Assembly: GCF_009928485.1 (NCBI RefSeq)
Contig: NZ_JAABNP010000004.1
Coordinates: forward strand, 62,001 to 126,000
Origin: Clostridium sp. C2-6-12
GTDB lineage: Bacteria; Bacillota; Clostridia; Clostridiales; Clostridiaceae
Length of the DNA: 64,000 nt
Reading direction: 5' to 3'
The position numbers and the translations under genes were made by a program. The notes beneath the pieces are model-generated. The model was not told where the DNA came from and ran no database searches. It saw nothing but the letters and a program-made list of their open reading frames with translations. Positions 48,488 to 57,739 of this stretch are shown one piece after another (positions within the stretch are counted from its first letter, which is position 1; each line of letters begins with the position of its first letter).

Positions 48488-49060
48488 CTAAATCCAAGCT
48501 CCACTTGCATCTAAAGTATACCCATCAATTACAGTGTTACTTGCCATAGATCCATTAGAATATAGATAGTACCATTTTCCACCATCTTGTTTCCAACCTG
48601 TTTTCATAGCACCACTATTTTCTAAGAAGTACCATAACCCATTTGATTGTAACCATCCTGTTGCCATTGATCCATTATCTCTTAATAGATACCAAGTACC
48701 ATTATCTTGCTTCCAACCAGTTTGCATAATTCCAGTTGAGTCCATTAAGTACCAAGTTCCATTTATTTGTTTCCAACCAGTAGCAGGTTGTCCATTAATA
48801 ATGTATTTCCAACCTTGTACACTATTTTGCCAACTTCCTGCTGTTTGTTGATTTAATTTTACTATTGTAAAATTACTGAATTTATTTATTGAGAATTTTA
48901 TTCCATAAACACCAGTTTCGTATTCTACTATTTCACCCTTTACAAATTCCTTTGTTCCATCGCTGTGTTCAATATATATTCCAAGATCATTTAAAAAGGA
49001 TTGTCTTGATGTTGAATCAGCTGGAATGTTTATATCTTTTAGTGGTAATGTTATATCTAG
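48488..49060 (-). pseudogene. Remnant of a secreted cell-wall-binding repeat protein
   Basis: The frame is open for 190 codons after an in-frame TAA (49061-49063) but has no start codon until an internal Met at 48745. Its first 70 residues end VYGIKFSINKFSNFTIV, the end of an Ig- or adhesin-like domain, and are followed by four to five choline-binding-type repeats (W-x-GWKQ-x-W-YYL pattern). There is no signal peptide. An RBS-like AAAAAGGAGT and GTG lie at 49065-49078, but in another frame that stops after three codons. This fits a deletion or frameshift that removed the N-terminus. Confidence 0.75.
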
Positions 49061-49177
49061 TTAGGCACACTCCTTTTTAGGCTTAAAAAATACAAATTAT
49101 AATTCAAATATTTTTACGCTATTATAGTTAACACTATAATTAGCTTACTAATAATAAAAATATTAGCATAAACAAAG

Positions 49178-49218
49178 AAAGCTACTGCATAACTTACTTT
49201 TAGCTATACAATAGCTTT
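49178..49218 (-). terminator. Terminator of the thiamine operon
   Basis: AAAGCTATTG pairs with CAGTAGCTTT (one wobble; 49209-49218 with 49178-49187), followed on the minus strand by CTTTGTTTA. Confidence 0.65.
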
Positions 49219-49229
49219 AGACATAAATA

Positions 49230-49862
49230 TTAATAATTTTCTTTAAATATTTTTTTTAATTCCCTTGCAGCTCCTGAAATATCCTTTTGAGCAATAATAG
49301 CAGATACTATTGCAAGTCCATCAATCCCAGTACCCTTAAAATCTTCAACTCTTTCTTTATTAATTCCACCTATTACAACTATAGGTAAAGATACATTTTC
49401 TCTTATTTTCTTTAATTCCTCCATTGAAGTTGGATTTGCATCCTTTTTAGTTCCAGTTGCATACATTGCCCCTACTCCTAAATAATCAGCACCATCCTTT
49501 TGCCCTTGAATTGCTTCTTCAAGAGTTCCTGCTGAAATTCCAATGATCTTCTCTTCTCCAATGATTTTTCTAACTACTGAAACAGGAAGATCACTTTGGC
49601 CTACATGAACTCCTGCTGCATCAACAGCAAGTGCAATATCTAATCTATCATTTATTAATAAAGGTACATTATATTTATCAGTTATTTCTTTCACCTTTAC
49701 TGCTGTATTGTAAAAATCAAGTGATGAGCAATCTTTTTCTCTTAATTGTATTAAAGTACAGCCACCAATTATTGCTTGTTCTACAGCTTCTTCTAAGGTT
49801 TCTGTACTCATTAAATCTCTATCTGTAACTAGATAGATACTATAATCTATTTTAGGCTTCAT
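49230..49862 (-). CDS. thiE: Thiamine phosphate synthase
   Basis: 210-residue TIM-barrel enzyme that couples HMP-pyrophosphate with thiazole phosphate. [16 protein letters not shown] and [11 protein letters not shown] are the substrate-binding loops. Last gene of the thi operon, joining the products of ThiC/ThiD and ThiM. Confidence 0.95.
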   Translation of the reverse strand: MKPKIDYSIYLVTDRDLMSTETLEEAVEQAIIGGCTLIQLREKDCSSLDFYNTAVKVKEITDKYNVPLLINDRLDIALAVDAAGVHVGQSDLPVSVVRKIIGEEKIIGISAGTLEEAIQGQKDGADYLGVGAMYATGTKKDANPTSMEELKKIRENVSLPIVVIGGINKERVEDFKGTGIDGLAIVSAIIAQKDISGAARELKKIFKENY

Positions 49863-49956
49863 TGAATTTCCCTCCTCAAATCACATATATTACAAGGCAT
49901 ACTGAAAATACCCCTGTACCAGATATGATTTTCCATATGCCTTAATAAAAATTATA

Positions 49957-50799
49957 TTACACTTCTTTGATCTTAGCCATATTTTCAATTATTTCAGAAT
50001 TTAAATTACTTATAGCATCTATAATTGCTATATGAAAACTTCCTGTTCCTATTTTCCCTGCTTTTTCGAGTGCTATTTCCCCGGAAATACCCATAGCAGT
50101 GATTCCTGAAACTGCTCCTATAAAATAATCTGTTCCTGCACCACAAAATGCTCCTACAAGTGCAGTTGTCATACAGCCTGTTCCTGTAACATTTGCAAGC
50201 AGCTTAGTTCCATTTTCAAGTATAGCCAACCTGTTTCCGTCAGATACAATATCAGTTGCACCTGTAATTGCAACAGTACACTTTAGCTTCTCAGCTAAAG
50301 TTTTCGCTACATTAATGCCTTCAGTATTTCCGCTTTTAAGATCACTTTCAGATGCATCAACACCTTTAGTTGAAGCTTCTAACCCACTAATAAATTTAAT
50401 TTCAGACATATTTCCACGCAATACGCTTACTTTAACTTCATCCAATATTCTTTTTGTAGTTTCATTTCTAAATTCAGATGCCCCAGCGCCTACTGGATCA
50501 AATATAACTGGAATATTTAACTCATTAGCCTTTTTACCTGATGCTATCATAGATTCAATTGTTCTTTCATTTAAAGTTCCAATATTAATTACAAGTGCAG
50601 ATGAAATCTTGGTAATGTCTGCTGCTTCCCTTATATCATCTGCCATGATTGGTGAAGCCCCTATTGCAAGTAATATATTTGCACAATCATTAACTGTAAC
50701 ATAATTAGTTATATTATGTACAAGTGGCTTTTTATTTCTAACTTCATTTAATAAATTGCCTATTTTTATAACCATTTCATTTTCCATAATTATATTCAT
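49957..50799 (-). CDS. thiM: Hydroxyethylthiazole kinase
   Basis: 280-residue salvage kinase for the thiazole moiety (HET). VTNTGTGC-type nucleotide loop appears as TGTGCMTTALVGAF, with catalytic Cys, and the N-terminal NITNYVTVNDCANILLAIGASP block is diagnostic. The first ATG has AAAGG touching it. ATG at 50787 is an alternative. Lies between thiC and thiE. Confidence 0.94.
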   Translation of the reverse strand: MNIIMENEMVIKIGNLLNEVRNKKPLVHNITNYVTVNDCANILLAIGASPIMADDIREAADITKISSALVINIGTLNERTIESMIASGKKANELNIPVIFDPVGAGASEFRNETTKRILDEVKVSVLRGNMSEIKFISGLEASTKGVDASESDLKSGNTEGINVAKTLAEKLKCTVAITGATDIVSDGNRLAILENGTKLLANVTGTGCMTTALVGAFCGAGTDYFIGAVSGITAMGISGEIALEKAGKIGTGSFHIAIIDAISNLNSEIIENMAKIKEV

Positions 50800-50850
50800 C
50801 CTTTCTTTTAATCACATACATCTAGACCAAAGTGGCTATGACACATTTAG

Positions 50851-50969
50851 TTAATGATGAATTGTGAATAATGAATAATTAAGGTTAAAAATCGAATATT
50901 TTTCAATTATTTTTAAAAAGCCACAGACTTTTCTTCCTTAATCATTCACCATTCATCGTTCAATATTAA
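50851..50969. repeat. MITE-like inverted-repeat element between thiM and thiC
   Basis: Left arm 50851-50884 and right arm 50936-50969 (34 bases each, both ending TTAAGG/CCTTAA inward) match at about 26 positions as inverted repeats around a 51-base middle. The arms consist of GAATAAT/GAATGAT words. The element ends six bases from the thiC stop. Confidence 0.7.
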
Positions 50970-50974
50970 CCGTA

Positions 50975-52288
50975 TTAAGCTTCTTGCTCCAATAATTCAA
51001 CTTTTTCACCATTTAAAATTCTATTAGTTGTTCTTACTGCGCACATTTTTCCGCACATAGAGCAGCTATGTTGATCTTCTGGTGGTATACTTTCAAAGTA
51101 TTCTCTAGCTTTCTTACCATCAATAGCAACCTTAAACATTGCTTCCCAATCTAGCTTTTGACGAGCCTCTGCCATAGCATTATCCCTATCTCTTGCACCT
51201 GGAAGGCCATTAGCAATGTCTGCTGCATGCGCTGCAATCTTTGATGCTATGATTCCTTCCTTAACATCTGATAAATCTGGAAGTCTTAAATGTTCAGCAG
51301 GTGTTACATAACAAAGGAAGTTTGCTCCATGAGTTGCTGCAATTGCTCCACCTATAGCTGAAGTAATGTGATCATATCCTGGTGCAATATCAGTAACTAG
51401 TGGTCCTAGTACATAGAATGGTGCACCATGACATAATCTTTTTTCAATCTGCATGTTAGCTGCAATTTCGTTCATAGCCATATGTCCTGGTCCTTCAATC
51501 ATAACTTGAACATCTTTTTCCCAAGCTCTTTTTGTAAGTAATCCTAATTCTATAAGTTCTGTAATTTGACCTGCATCTGTTGCATCATCAATACAGCCTG
51601 GCCTCATTGCATCTCCAAGACTTATTGTCACATCATATTCTCTTAGGATTTCTAATAATTCATCATAATATTCATAAAATGGATTTTCATTACCTGTCAT
51701 CTCCATCCAAGCAAATAATAGAGATCCTCCTCTAGATACAATATTTAGCTTTCTTTTATCTTCTTTGAATACTGAAATTGTTCTCTTGTTTATTCCAGCA
51801 TGAATAGTAACAAAGTCAACACCTGCTTTAGCATGAGCTCTAACTACCTCTAAGAAATCCTCTGCCTTTATATTTAAAAGATCTTTTTCAAGATATCCTA
51901 TTGCATCATACATAGGAACTGTTCCTATCATAGCTGGTGAATATTCAATTAATTTTTCTCTGAATTCTTGAGTTTTACCATAATTACTTAAATCCATTAT
52001 AGCCTCAGCACCAAATTCAATTGCCATTTTTACTTTTTCCATTTCTCTGCAATAATCAACAGAGTCACCTGAAATCCCTAAATTAACATTTATCTTTGTT
52101 TTTAATCCGTCACCAATCCCTTCTGGACTAAGAGATTTATGATTAATATTAGCTGGAATAGCAACCTTACCTTCTGCTACTAGCTTCATTAATTTTTCTT
52201 CTGAAATATTTTCTTTCTTAGCTACTATCTTCATTTGTTCAGTAACTATACCTCTTTTAGCTGCTTCCATTTGTGTTTTATAATTCAT
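50975..52288 (-). CDS. thiC: Phosphomethylpyrimidine synthase
   Basis: Radical SAM enzyme that rearranges aminoimidazole ribotide into HMP phosphate. The C-terminal cluster motif is CSMCGKMC (CxxCxxxC, the clostridial short form). Body motifs include [11 protein letters not shown] and [26 protein letters not shown]. The frame opens at 52306, but ATG 52288 has GGAGAG at good spacing and gives 437 residues. Confidence 0.96.
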   Translation of the reverse strand: MNYKTQMEAAKRGIVTEQMKIVAKKENISEEKLMKLVAEGKVAIPANINHKSLSPEGIGDGLKTKINVNLGISGDSVDYCREMEKVKMAIEFGAEAIMDLSNYGKTQEFREKLIEYSPAMIGTVPMYDAIGYLEKDLLNIKAEDFLEVVRAHAKAGVDFVTIHAGINKRTISVFKEDKRKLNIVSRGGSLLFAWMEMTGNENPFYEYYDELLEILREYDVTISLGDAMRPGCIDDATDAGQITELIELGLLTKRAWEKDVQVMIEGPGHMAMNEIAANMQIEKRLCHGAPFYVLGPLVTDIAPGYDHITSAIGGAIAATHGANFLCYVTPAEHLRLPDLSDVKEGIIASKIAAHAADIANGLPGARDRDNAMAEARQKLDWEAMFKVAIDGKKAREYFESIPPEDQHSCSMCGKMCAVRTTNRILNGEKVELLEQEA

Positions 52289-52432
52289 TTTTTGCTCTCT
52301 CCCCACATTTTATTTTTTAACTTAATATTTATTAAATTTCCTAGCCGCGCTACCCCATTCTTTTTCTATGGGTATATATTTTCTTATTGTATTTCGCACT
52401 CTTTATATCCCTCTGCATTTACTCATGAATTA

Positions 52433-53242
52433 TTAATCAATTTCCATTCCAGCCTTCTTGTAAAGCTCATAAAAATGATTAGTAGGTCCAACCCCTTTTC
52501 CAAGATCAAAACCATGTTCAATAGCAATCGTTATATACCTTTTCCCTTCTCTCACAGCTTCCTCCATAGTCATATTTTTAGCAAGATTAGCTGCTATGGC
52601 TGATGATAAAGTACATCCTGTTCCATGAGTGTGAGTTGTATTAATTCTTTCTTGTGGTAACACTATAAATTCCTTACCATCGTACAATAAATCTGTAGCT
52701 TCCCCATCTAAGTGACCGCCTTTAACTAAAACAGCCTTTGGTCCAAGTTCTAAAAGTTTTAGGGCTGCTGCTTTCATATCTTCTAAATTTTTAATTTCAT
52801 TTCCCAAGATTTCTTCTGCTTCAGGTAAATTAGGAGTGATTAATGTTGCTAAGGGAAATAATTCTTTAACTAATGTATCTTTTGCATCCTTTGATAGTAA
52901 ATTAAATCCACTTTTCGAAATCATAACTGGATCTAGAACTATTTTGGGAAGGTTCTTAACTTTTCTTAAAGCCTTTGATATTGCTTTAATTGATGGAATT
53001 TGAGAAACCATTCCTATTTTAACTGCATCAACTCTAATATCTTCAAAAATAGCATCTATCTGACCTTCAATTATTTCTGGATTTATGTCTTGAATTCCAA
53101 ACACTCCCATTGTATTTTGAACCGTTACAGCTGTAATAACACTCATTCCATAAACTCCATTTGCAGAAAAAGACTTTAAATCTGCTTGAATTCCAGCACC
53201 TCCACAAGTATCTGAACCTGCTATAGTTAATGCTCTAAACAT
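52433..53242 (-). CDS. thiD: Hydroxymethylpyrimidine (phosphate) kinase
   Basis: 269-residue ribokinase-fold enzyme that phosphorylates HMP and HMP-P. AGSDTCGGAGIQADLK at the N-terminus, LDPVMISKSG and the anion-hole THGTGCTLSSAIAA are all present. Follows thiW in the operon. Confidence 0.95.
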   Translation of the reverse strand: MFRALTIAGSDTCGGAGIQADLKSFSANGVYGMSVITAVTVQNTMGVFGIQDINPEIIEGQIDAIFEDIRVDAVKIGMVSQIPSIKAISKALRKVKNLPKIVLDPVMISKSGFNLLSKDAKDTLVKELFPLATLITPNLPEAEEILGNEIKNLEDMKAAALKLLELGPKAVLVKGGHLDGEATDLLYDGKEFIVLPQERINTTHTHGTGCTLSSAIAANLAKNMTMEEAVREGKRYITIAIEHGFDLGKGVGPTNHFYELYKKAGMEID

Positions 53243-53316
53243 AAAATCATCCTCTCATTGATTATCATCTTTAAATTAGTTTTATACTCTTAATAATTTT
53301 TAATTCATTCTATACA

Positions 53317-53856
53317 TTAAATTTGATTTGTCTTTTTAGAATCATGACTATCTATTATGGCTTCATTATTTATTAATATCTTTTTTATGACAGGAATTTT
53401 TACAAATAAATATGCTATAACAGCCCCTGCACTACAGCTCATTAAAAATGGAACTATATATGCAAAAAGCGCTACTTGTTTTCCTAAAATTAACGCCGCC
53501 ACTGGATATGCTAGTAAAGCTCCCAATATTCCTGTTCCAATCACTTCACCCAATACAGCTATTACTGGCTTTCTAAATTTTTTATAAAGAATTCCTGCAA
53601 GAAACGCGCCTACCATGCTTCCTGGAAATGCTAATAAACTTCCTGTTCCCATAGCATTTCTAATTATTGATGCTGCCAGGGCATTTAAAACTGCATACAT
53701 TGGCCCAAGTGTTATTGCTCCTACTACATTAACAAAATGTTGTATTGGAGATATTTTGGCTGCTCCTATTGGTATTGAAAAAGTTCCAAAAATTACTGCA
53801 ATACCAATTAACACTCCACTTAAGGCAATTTTTTGTGCTTTGCTTTTTTCCATCAC
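53317..53856 (-). CDS. thiW: ThiW-type ECF transporter substrate-binding (S) component
   Basis: 179-residue membrane protein with about five helices and the family patterns SIPIGAAKISPIQHFVNVV and AFPGSMVGAFLAGILYKKF. ThiW proteins are predicted to import the thiazole moiety with a shared ECF energising module. Start is GTG 53856 or ATG 53853, with AGGAGG upstream. First gene behind the TPP riboswitch. Confidence 0.92.
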   Translation of the reverse strand: MMEKSKAQKIALSGVLIGIAVIFGTFSIPIGAAKISPIQHFVNVVGAITLGPMYAVLNALAASIIRNAMGTGSLLAFPGSMVGAFLAGILYKKFRKPVIAVLGEVIGTGILGALLAYPVAALILGKQVALFAYIVPFLMSCSAGAVIAYLFVKIPVIKKILINNEAIIDSHDSKKTNQI

Positions 53857-53927
53857 TTCAATTTTCCTCCTTAAATTTTCTAAAATAACTACAGAACACT
53901 AACTTTACAAATATTTTAATTTTTAAC

Positions 53928-53958
53928 GAAAAAAAATGTACTCCAAAAAGGAATACAT
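53928..53958 (-). terminator. Riboswitch-controlled terminator
   Basis: ATGTATTCC pairs with GGAGTACAT on the minus strand (53950-53958 with 53936-53944, one U-G), followed by seven T residues. It sits between the TPP aptamer and thiW, so TPP binding likely ends transcription here. Confidence 0.85.
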
Positions 53959-53984
53959 CAATAAAATACCTATCAATATTAATA

Positions 53985-54075
53985 TACTTCCCTACGTTGG
54001 CATTATCCAAATCAGGTTATAAGAGTCAGGAAATCAATTATTCCAATCTCAGCTAAAATATTAGCCCCTCTAGTT
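53985..54075 (-). promoter_or_regulatory. TPP riboswitch (THI element)
   Basis: The minus strand has the conserved aptamer words in order: AGGGG, AGCTGAGA, CCTGACTC, ACCTGATTTGGATAATG, CCAACGTAGGGAA. It controls the thiW-thiD-thiC-thiM-thiE operon through the terminator just downstream. Confidence 0.96.
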
Positions 54076-54148
54076 ATTTTAATTATTAAATTGTCTCTAC
54101 AAGTTTAAGATTATACTATTAAACATAAAACGTCAAGTATCTATTTCT

Positions 54149-54358
54149 TTACTTATTTTTGACTAAAACATAATATTTTCCAAATCTTTTAACAGGTTTT
54201 ATAACTTCAAAACCATTGATAAATTCTTCTATTTCTTGATCTTTGGAAACTTCAATTAAGATTTTTTCTTTCTTGGGCTTTACCCTCTTTTCTGGAATAA
54301 ATGTTGGTTTATAATTCATATTATTTCTGTTTCTATTCTTGCTTGGCACTTTTATCAT
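54149..54358 (-). CDS. Small basic protein of unknown function
   Basis: 69 residues, Lys/Arg/Asn-rich N-terminus (MIKVPSKNRNRNN), then a region resembling a beta-alpha-beta unit ending KRFGKYYVLVKNK. An AGGAG lies only one or two bases before the ATG at 54358, so translation efficiency is doubtful. I do not recognise it. Confidence 0.5.
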   Translation of the reverse strand: MIKVPSKNRNRNNMNYKPTFIPEKRVKPKKEKILIEVSKDQEIEEFINGFEVIKPVKRFGKYYVLVKNK

Positions 54359-54558
54359 ACTCCTGTAGTATTATAAATCCTTCAACTATTATATTAACAA
54401 GTTCAATAAACGTGCATTAATTATGAATTATTTTAGATATCATCTGCTTTTTAACTGCTGAAATTCTGTATTCTGCTTCTAAGTAAAATATAAATAATAA
54501 TAGTCACTTTTAAATAAAAACATGTATATTGAAAACCGGCCATCTTATAATAATGTTC

Positions 54559-56310
54559 TTATTTAGCTTGACTTAATGCATTTGCTACCGCGCTCATTAT
54601 TCCTTTTGAACTATAGGTAGCACCTGAAACTGTGTCTACTGATGTTGATTGTTTTGAAATTATATTCTTTATTACAGTTCCTGAAGCTCTATTGTAGTAT
54701 TGAGGAGTATCTCCATTTGACACAGTTTGCACACTTGCAATCTTACCATTTGATACCGTAACAGAAACTGTAGTTGTTCCACCTTTAAACCCTTTTCCGC
54801 TTCCTGTATATGTTCCGTCCTTGTAAGCACCTTGATTACTACTTGTTGTGTTTGAACTTGTAGTTCCTTGACTTGCTTTTGGAGTAGCTGCTTGTGTATT
54901 TGAAGATGAAGTTGTTTGATTATTTGATGCTGCTGCTTCACTTTTAGCTGTATTGTTGCTAGTTGAAGCTGCACTTGTATTACCTTCACTTGTTTTTGCG
55001 CTGTCTGCTGCTTTTTTAGTATCTGCAGCAGCTGGATTCTTTGAATTTTCTGTTGAAGTTGCACTTGAAGCATTTTCTTCTTTTTCTTTACTTACATTAG
55101 CTGTATCATTAGATGATGCTGTTGCTTGACTTAAAGCATCTTTAACAGCACTTATGATTCCTTTTGAACTATAAGTAGCTCCTGAAACTGTATCTACTGA
55201 TGTTGATTGCTTTGAAATTATATTTTGAGTTACACCACTTTCTGCTTTTTCAAAATATGGACGATCATCTCCATATGATAAAGTTTCTATCTTAGTAATT
55301 TTCCCGTCAGCTATAGTAACAGAAACCTTTGTTGTTCTACCTTTAAATCCTATTCCTCTTCCTGTGTATGTTCCATCTTTATATTGTGATGTAATGTTTG
55401 AAGCTGGATTTTCTATAACATCACTGATAGAAATTTCAGTTTGATTTGAAACCACACCAGAACTTGTTAATGCATCAGCGCCAAAATTTGTTAGTCCATA
55501 TACTCCAAGCATTGCTGCCATTGCTACTGATCCAGCTAAATTTTGATCTACATCTTGTCCAAATATATTTACATTAGCATTATTTCTTGGGCAAACTTCT
55601 GTACACTTTAAGCAGTTTATGCAATCTCCACCACGAACTCCATCTACATTATAAAGGTTTAGTCCCATTGAGCAGTTCATTGTACAAGCTCTACATTTAC
55701 CACAATCAGCCTTAGGTTTATTAATTTTTACTATTCCAATCTTTGAAATTATAGAAAATACTGCGCCTAAAGGACATAAATATCTACAGAAAAATCTTTC
55801 AATAAAAGCAGCACCTATAGTAATTAAAACTAAAAGTGTTAACCCAATAAGTAAACTTGAGAAAATAGTAGAAATATCAGTTATTTGACCAAAAGCATCC
55901 CAAGGACTCGTACTTTCTAAAATACTGCTTCCCATTGTCCACGAAATAATTGCAATAAATACCAATACTACATATTTTGCATATTTTAATATGGAGTCAA
56001 CTTTTTCATTTACTCTAAATCTCGTCTTAAAAACTTTCTTTGATATGAAATATACCAAATCATTATATGCACCAAAAGCACATAACCATCCACAAAACCA
56101 TCTTCCCATTACTGCTGTTAATAACATTACTGTAATAAATTCAATTAAACTTGGAATTGCTTCAAGAAATTTAAAATTCCCTTGAATAATCATTTGATAT
56201 ACTGTCTTTAATTCACTAAATGTCATTGCATATAATCCTGGTAATGTGAAAAATAAAATTATTTGTATAATATGCCTTAAAATCTGTGATTTATTTATTT
56301 TCTTAGCCAT
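54559..56310 (-). CDS. Membrane 4Fe-4S protein with two covalent-FMN domains (NapH/NosR-like)
   Basis: 583 residues. The N-terminal part (about 1-200) is a NapH/NosR-type membrane domain with five to six helices and CGWLCAFGAYND and CRYLCPLGAV motifs. Then follow 4Fe-4S ligands CGKCRACTMNC and CINCLKCTEVCP (about 205-250). Two FMN_bind domains follow (309-395 and 494-583), joined by a 98-residue Ala/Ser/Thr/Asn linker. Each has VDTVSGATYSSKG with the flavin-accepting Thr (379 and 565). The ApbE gene is next to it. A transmembrane electron conduit to extracytoplasmic flavins is inferred. Confidence 0.9.
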   Translation of the reverse strand: MAKKINKSQILRHIIQIILFFTLPGLYAMTFSELKTVYQMIIQGNFKFLEAIPSLIEFITVMLLTAVMGRWFCGWLCAFGAYNDLVYFISKKVFKTRFRVNEKVDSILKYAKYVVLVFIAIISWTMGSSILESTSPWDAFGQITDISTIFSSLLIGLTLLVLITIGAAFIERFFCRYLCPLGAVFSIISKIGIVKINKPKADCGKCRACTMNCSMGLNLYNVDGVRGGDCINCLKCTEVCPRNNANVNIFGQDVDQNLAGSVAMAAMLGVYGLTNFGADALTSSGVVSNQTEISISDVIENPASNITSQYKDGTYTGRGIGFKGRTTKVSVTIADGKITKIETLSYGDDRPYFEKAESGVTQNIISKQSTSVDTVSGATYSSKGIISAVKDALSQATASSNDTANVSKEKEENASSATSTENSKNPAAADTKKAADSAKTSEGNTSAASTSNNTAKSEAAASNNQTTSSSNTQAATPKASQGTTSSNTTSSNQGAYKDGTYTGSGKGFKGGTTTVSVTVSNGKIASVQTVSNGDTPQYYNRASGTVIKNIISKQSTSVDTVSGATYSSKGIMSAVANALSQAK

Positions 56311-56411
56311 CTTAATTACTCCTTTTTAATCCTTAATTGTGGGAAATTCATAAAACCAAAAGTTTTCCCTGGAATTAAATTCAACCATTATATTTATTTT
56401 TAAATTTCTCT

Positions 56412-57458
56412 TTAACTCTTAACTGACTTAAATTCATCATCTGTTAAAGTAAAAATACTTTTATTAATGCCTGAGGTTATGCAAACCTCCTTATCTTCTG
56501 TTACAAATATTGCTTCAATGCCTTCTATACTTTCTATAATCTTTAAAGCCTTTTCTATACCTAAAATGTAAACACCTGTTGATAATCCATCTCCATCAAT
56601 TGAATTATCTGATATTATAGTTGCACTTATAATTTTACTTTTGGATGGATAGCCTGTTTTAGGATCAAGTATATGGTGAAATCTTTGTCCATCTTTCATA
56701 AAATATCTTTCATAATTCCCTGAAGTAACCACTGATTTATCTTTAACACTTAATACTCCAAGGTATTCTCCTCTTGGTTTAAATGGATTTTGAATCCCAA
56801 CTTTCCAAAGACTACCATCTTCTTTGCAGCCAAGAGCAAAAATGTTTCCCCCTAAATCAATCAGTCCACTTTGCACCTTATATTTACGAAAAGTATCCCT
56901 AACAACATCAGCTGCAAAGCCTTTTGCTATTCCACCAACATCTAATGCTTGATTTATATTTCTTAACATTATTGTGCAATTACTTTCATCTAAAATTACA
57001 TCATCACGGTTTACAAGCTTTAGTGCTTCTTCTATTTGTTTTTCTTTTGGAATTATCTCTTTATCAGTACCTATATTCCAAAGCTTTACTAAAGGCCTTA
57101 TTGTTGGATCAAAAGTCCCCTCTAATATTTTGCTGTATTCTACCGCTTCTTTTACTACAAAATAAGTATCTTTGCTTACAGTTTCTTTAGCCAAACCTGC
57201 TTTAGAATTTATTCTTGATATATCACTTTCTTCTTTAAAAGCTGACATTTTATCATCAATATCATTTAACCTATCAACTGCTTCATTTATTGCTTTTTCT
57301 GCTTGCTTCCCAAATGCTTTTAAATTTATAAGAGTTCCAAGAACATAACTGCCTTTTATAACTTCAATCTTTTCTTTTTTTCCAGTAATAAATATAAAAC
57401 ATAAAATTAATACTGTTATAATTGCTATTATTATTAATTGGGTAGTTATAGCACCTAT
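56412..57458 (-). CDS. apbE: FAD:protein FMN transferase, membrane-anchored, non-standard start
   Basis: ApbE attaches FMN to Thr in the SGAT sites of its neighbour. QALDVGGIAKGFAADV, GLIDLGGN and HHILDPKTGYPS are visible. From the first ATG (57248) the protein would lack about 70 residues that clearly belong to it: a membrane anchor (QLIIIAIITVLILCFIFI) and GSYVLGTLINLKAFG. That region has no ATG, GTG or TTG. A near-perfect AAGGAGGTGG (57465-57474) is followed by in-frame ATT (57464) and ATA (57458). ATA at 57458 has the better spacing and gives 348 residues. The C-terminal SVKS comes from an intergenic repeat. Confidence 0.8.
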   Translation of the reverse strand: MGAITTQLIIIAIITVLILCFIFITGKKEKIEVIKGSYVLGTLINLKAFGKQAEKAINEAVDRLNDIDDKMSAFKEESDISRINSKAGLAKETVSKDTYFVVKEAVEYSKILEGTFDPTIRPLVKLWNIGTDKEIIPKEKQIEEALKLVNRDDVILDESNCTIMLRNINQALDVGGIAKGFAADVVRDTFRKYKVQSGLIDLGGNIFALGCKEDGSLWKVGIQNPFKPRGEYLGVLSVKDKSVVTSGNYERYFMKDGQRFHHILDPKTGYPSKSKIISATIISDNSIDGDGLSTGVYILGIEKALKIIESIEGIEAIFVTEDKEVCITSGINKSIFTLTDDEFKSVKS

Positions 57459-57739
57459 AGTAATCCACCTCCTTGAAATACATTCTTTAAATAACTTACA
57501 TTTTGAATTATAACAACCGAGTCTGAATACAACCTTAACCTAAGCTTAGAATTTGCTGAGAAAATAGAAAAACAAAAAGAACCTAATATTAATAGACCTG
57601 TTAAATCCTTAATAATAAGTTCAATTTCTATTTACTCAAATATTTTATTGTTAAATTAACATATTGCATTAATTTTAATACAGAAAGTAAGTATCTATGT
57701 TTATTGGTGCATTTTCCTTATACATGTATTAGTATAAAA

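Noticed and set aside
48889-49080. Plus-strand open frame of 63 codons
   Set aside because: It is antisense to the cell-wall-binding remnant and has no ribosome binding site.
54672-55073. 133-codon minus-strand open frame, Gln/Leu/Thr-rich
   Set aside because: It lies wholly inside the Ala/Ser/Thr-rich linker and second FMN domain of the 54559-56310 gene in another frame. The composition is a by-product of the repeat codons.
57248-57248. ApbE start at the first ATG
   Set aside because: It would remove about 70 family-typical residues and the membrane anchor, and there is no ribosome site before it.
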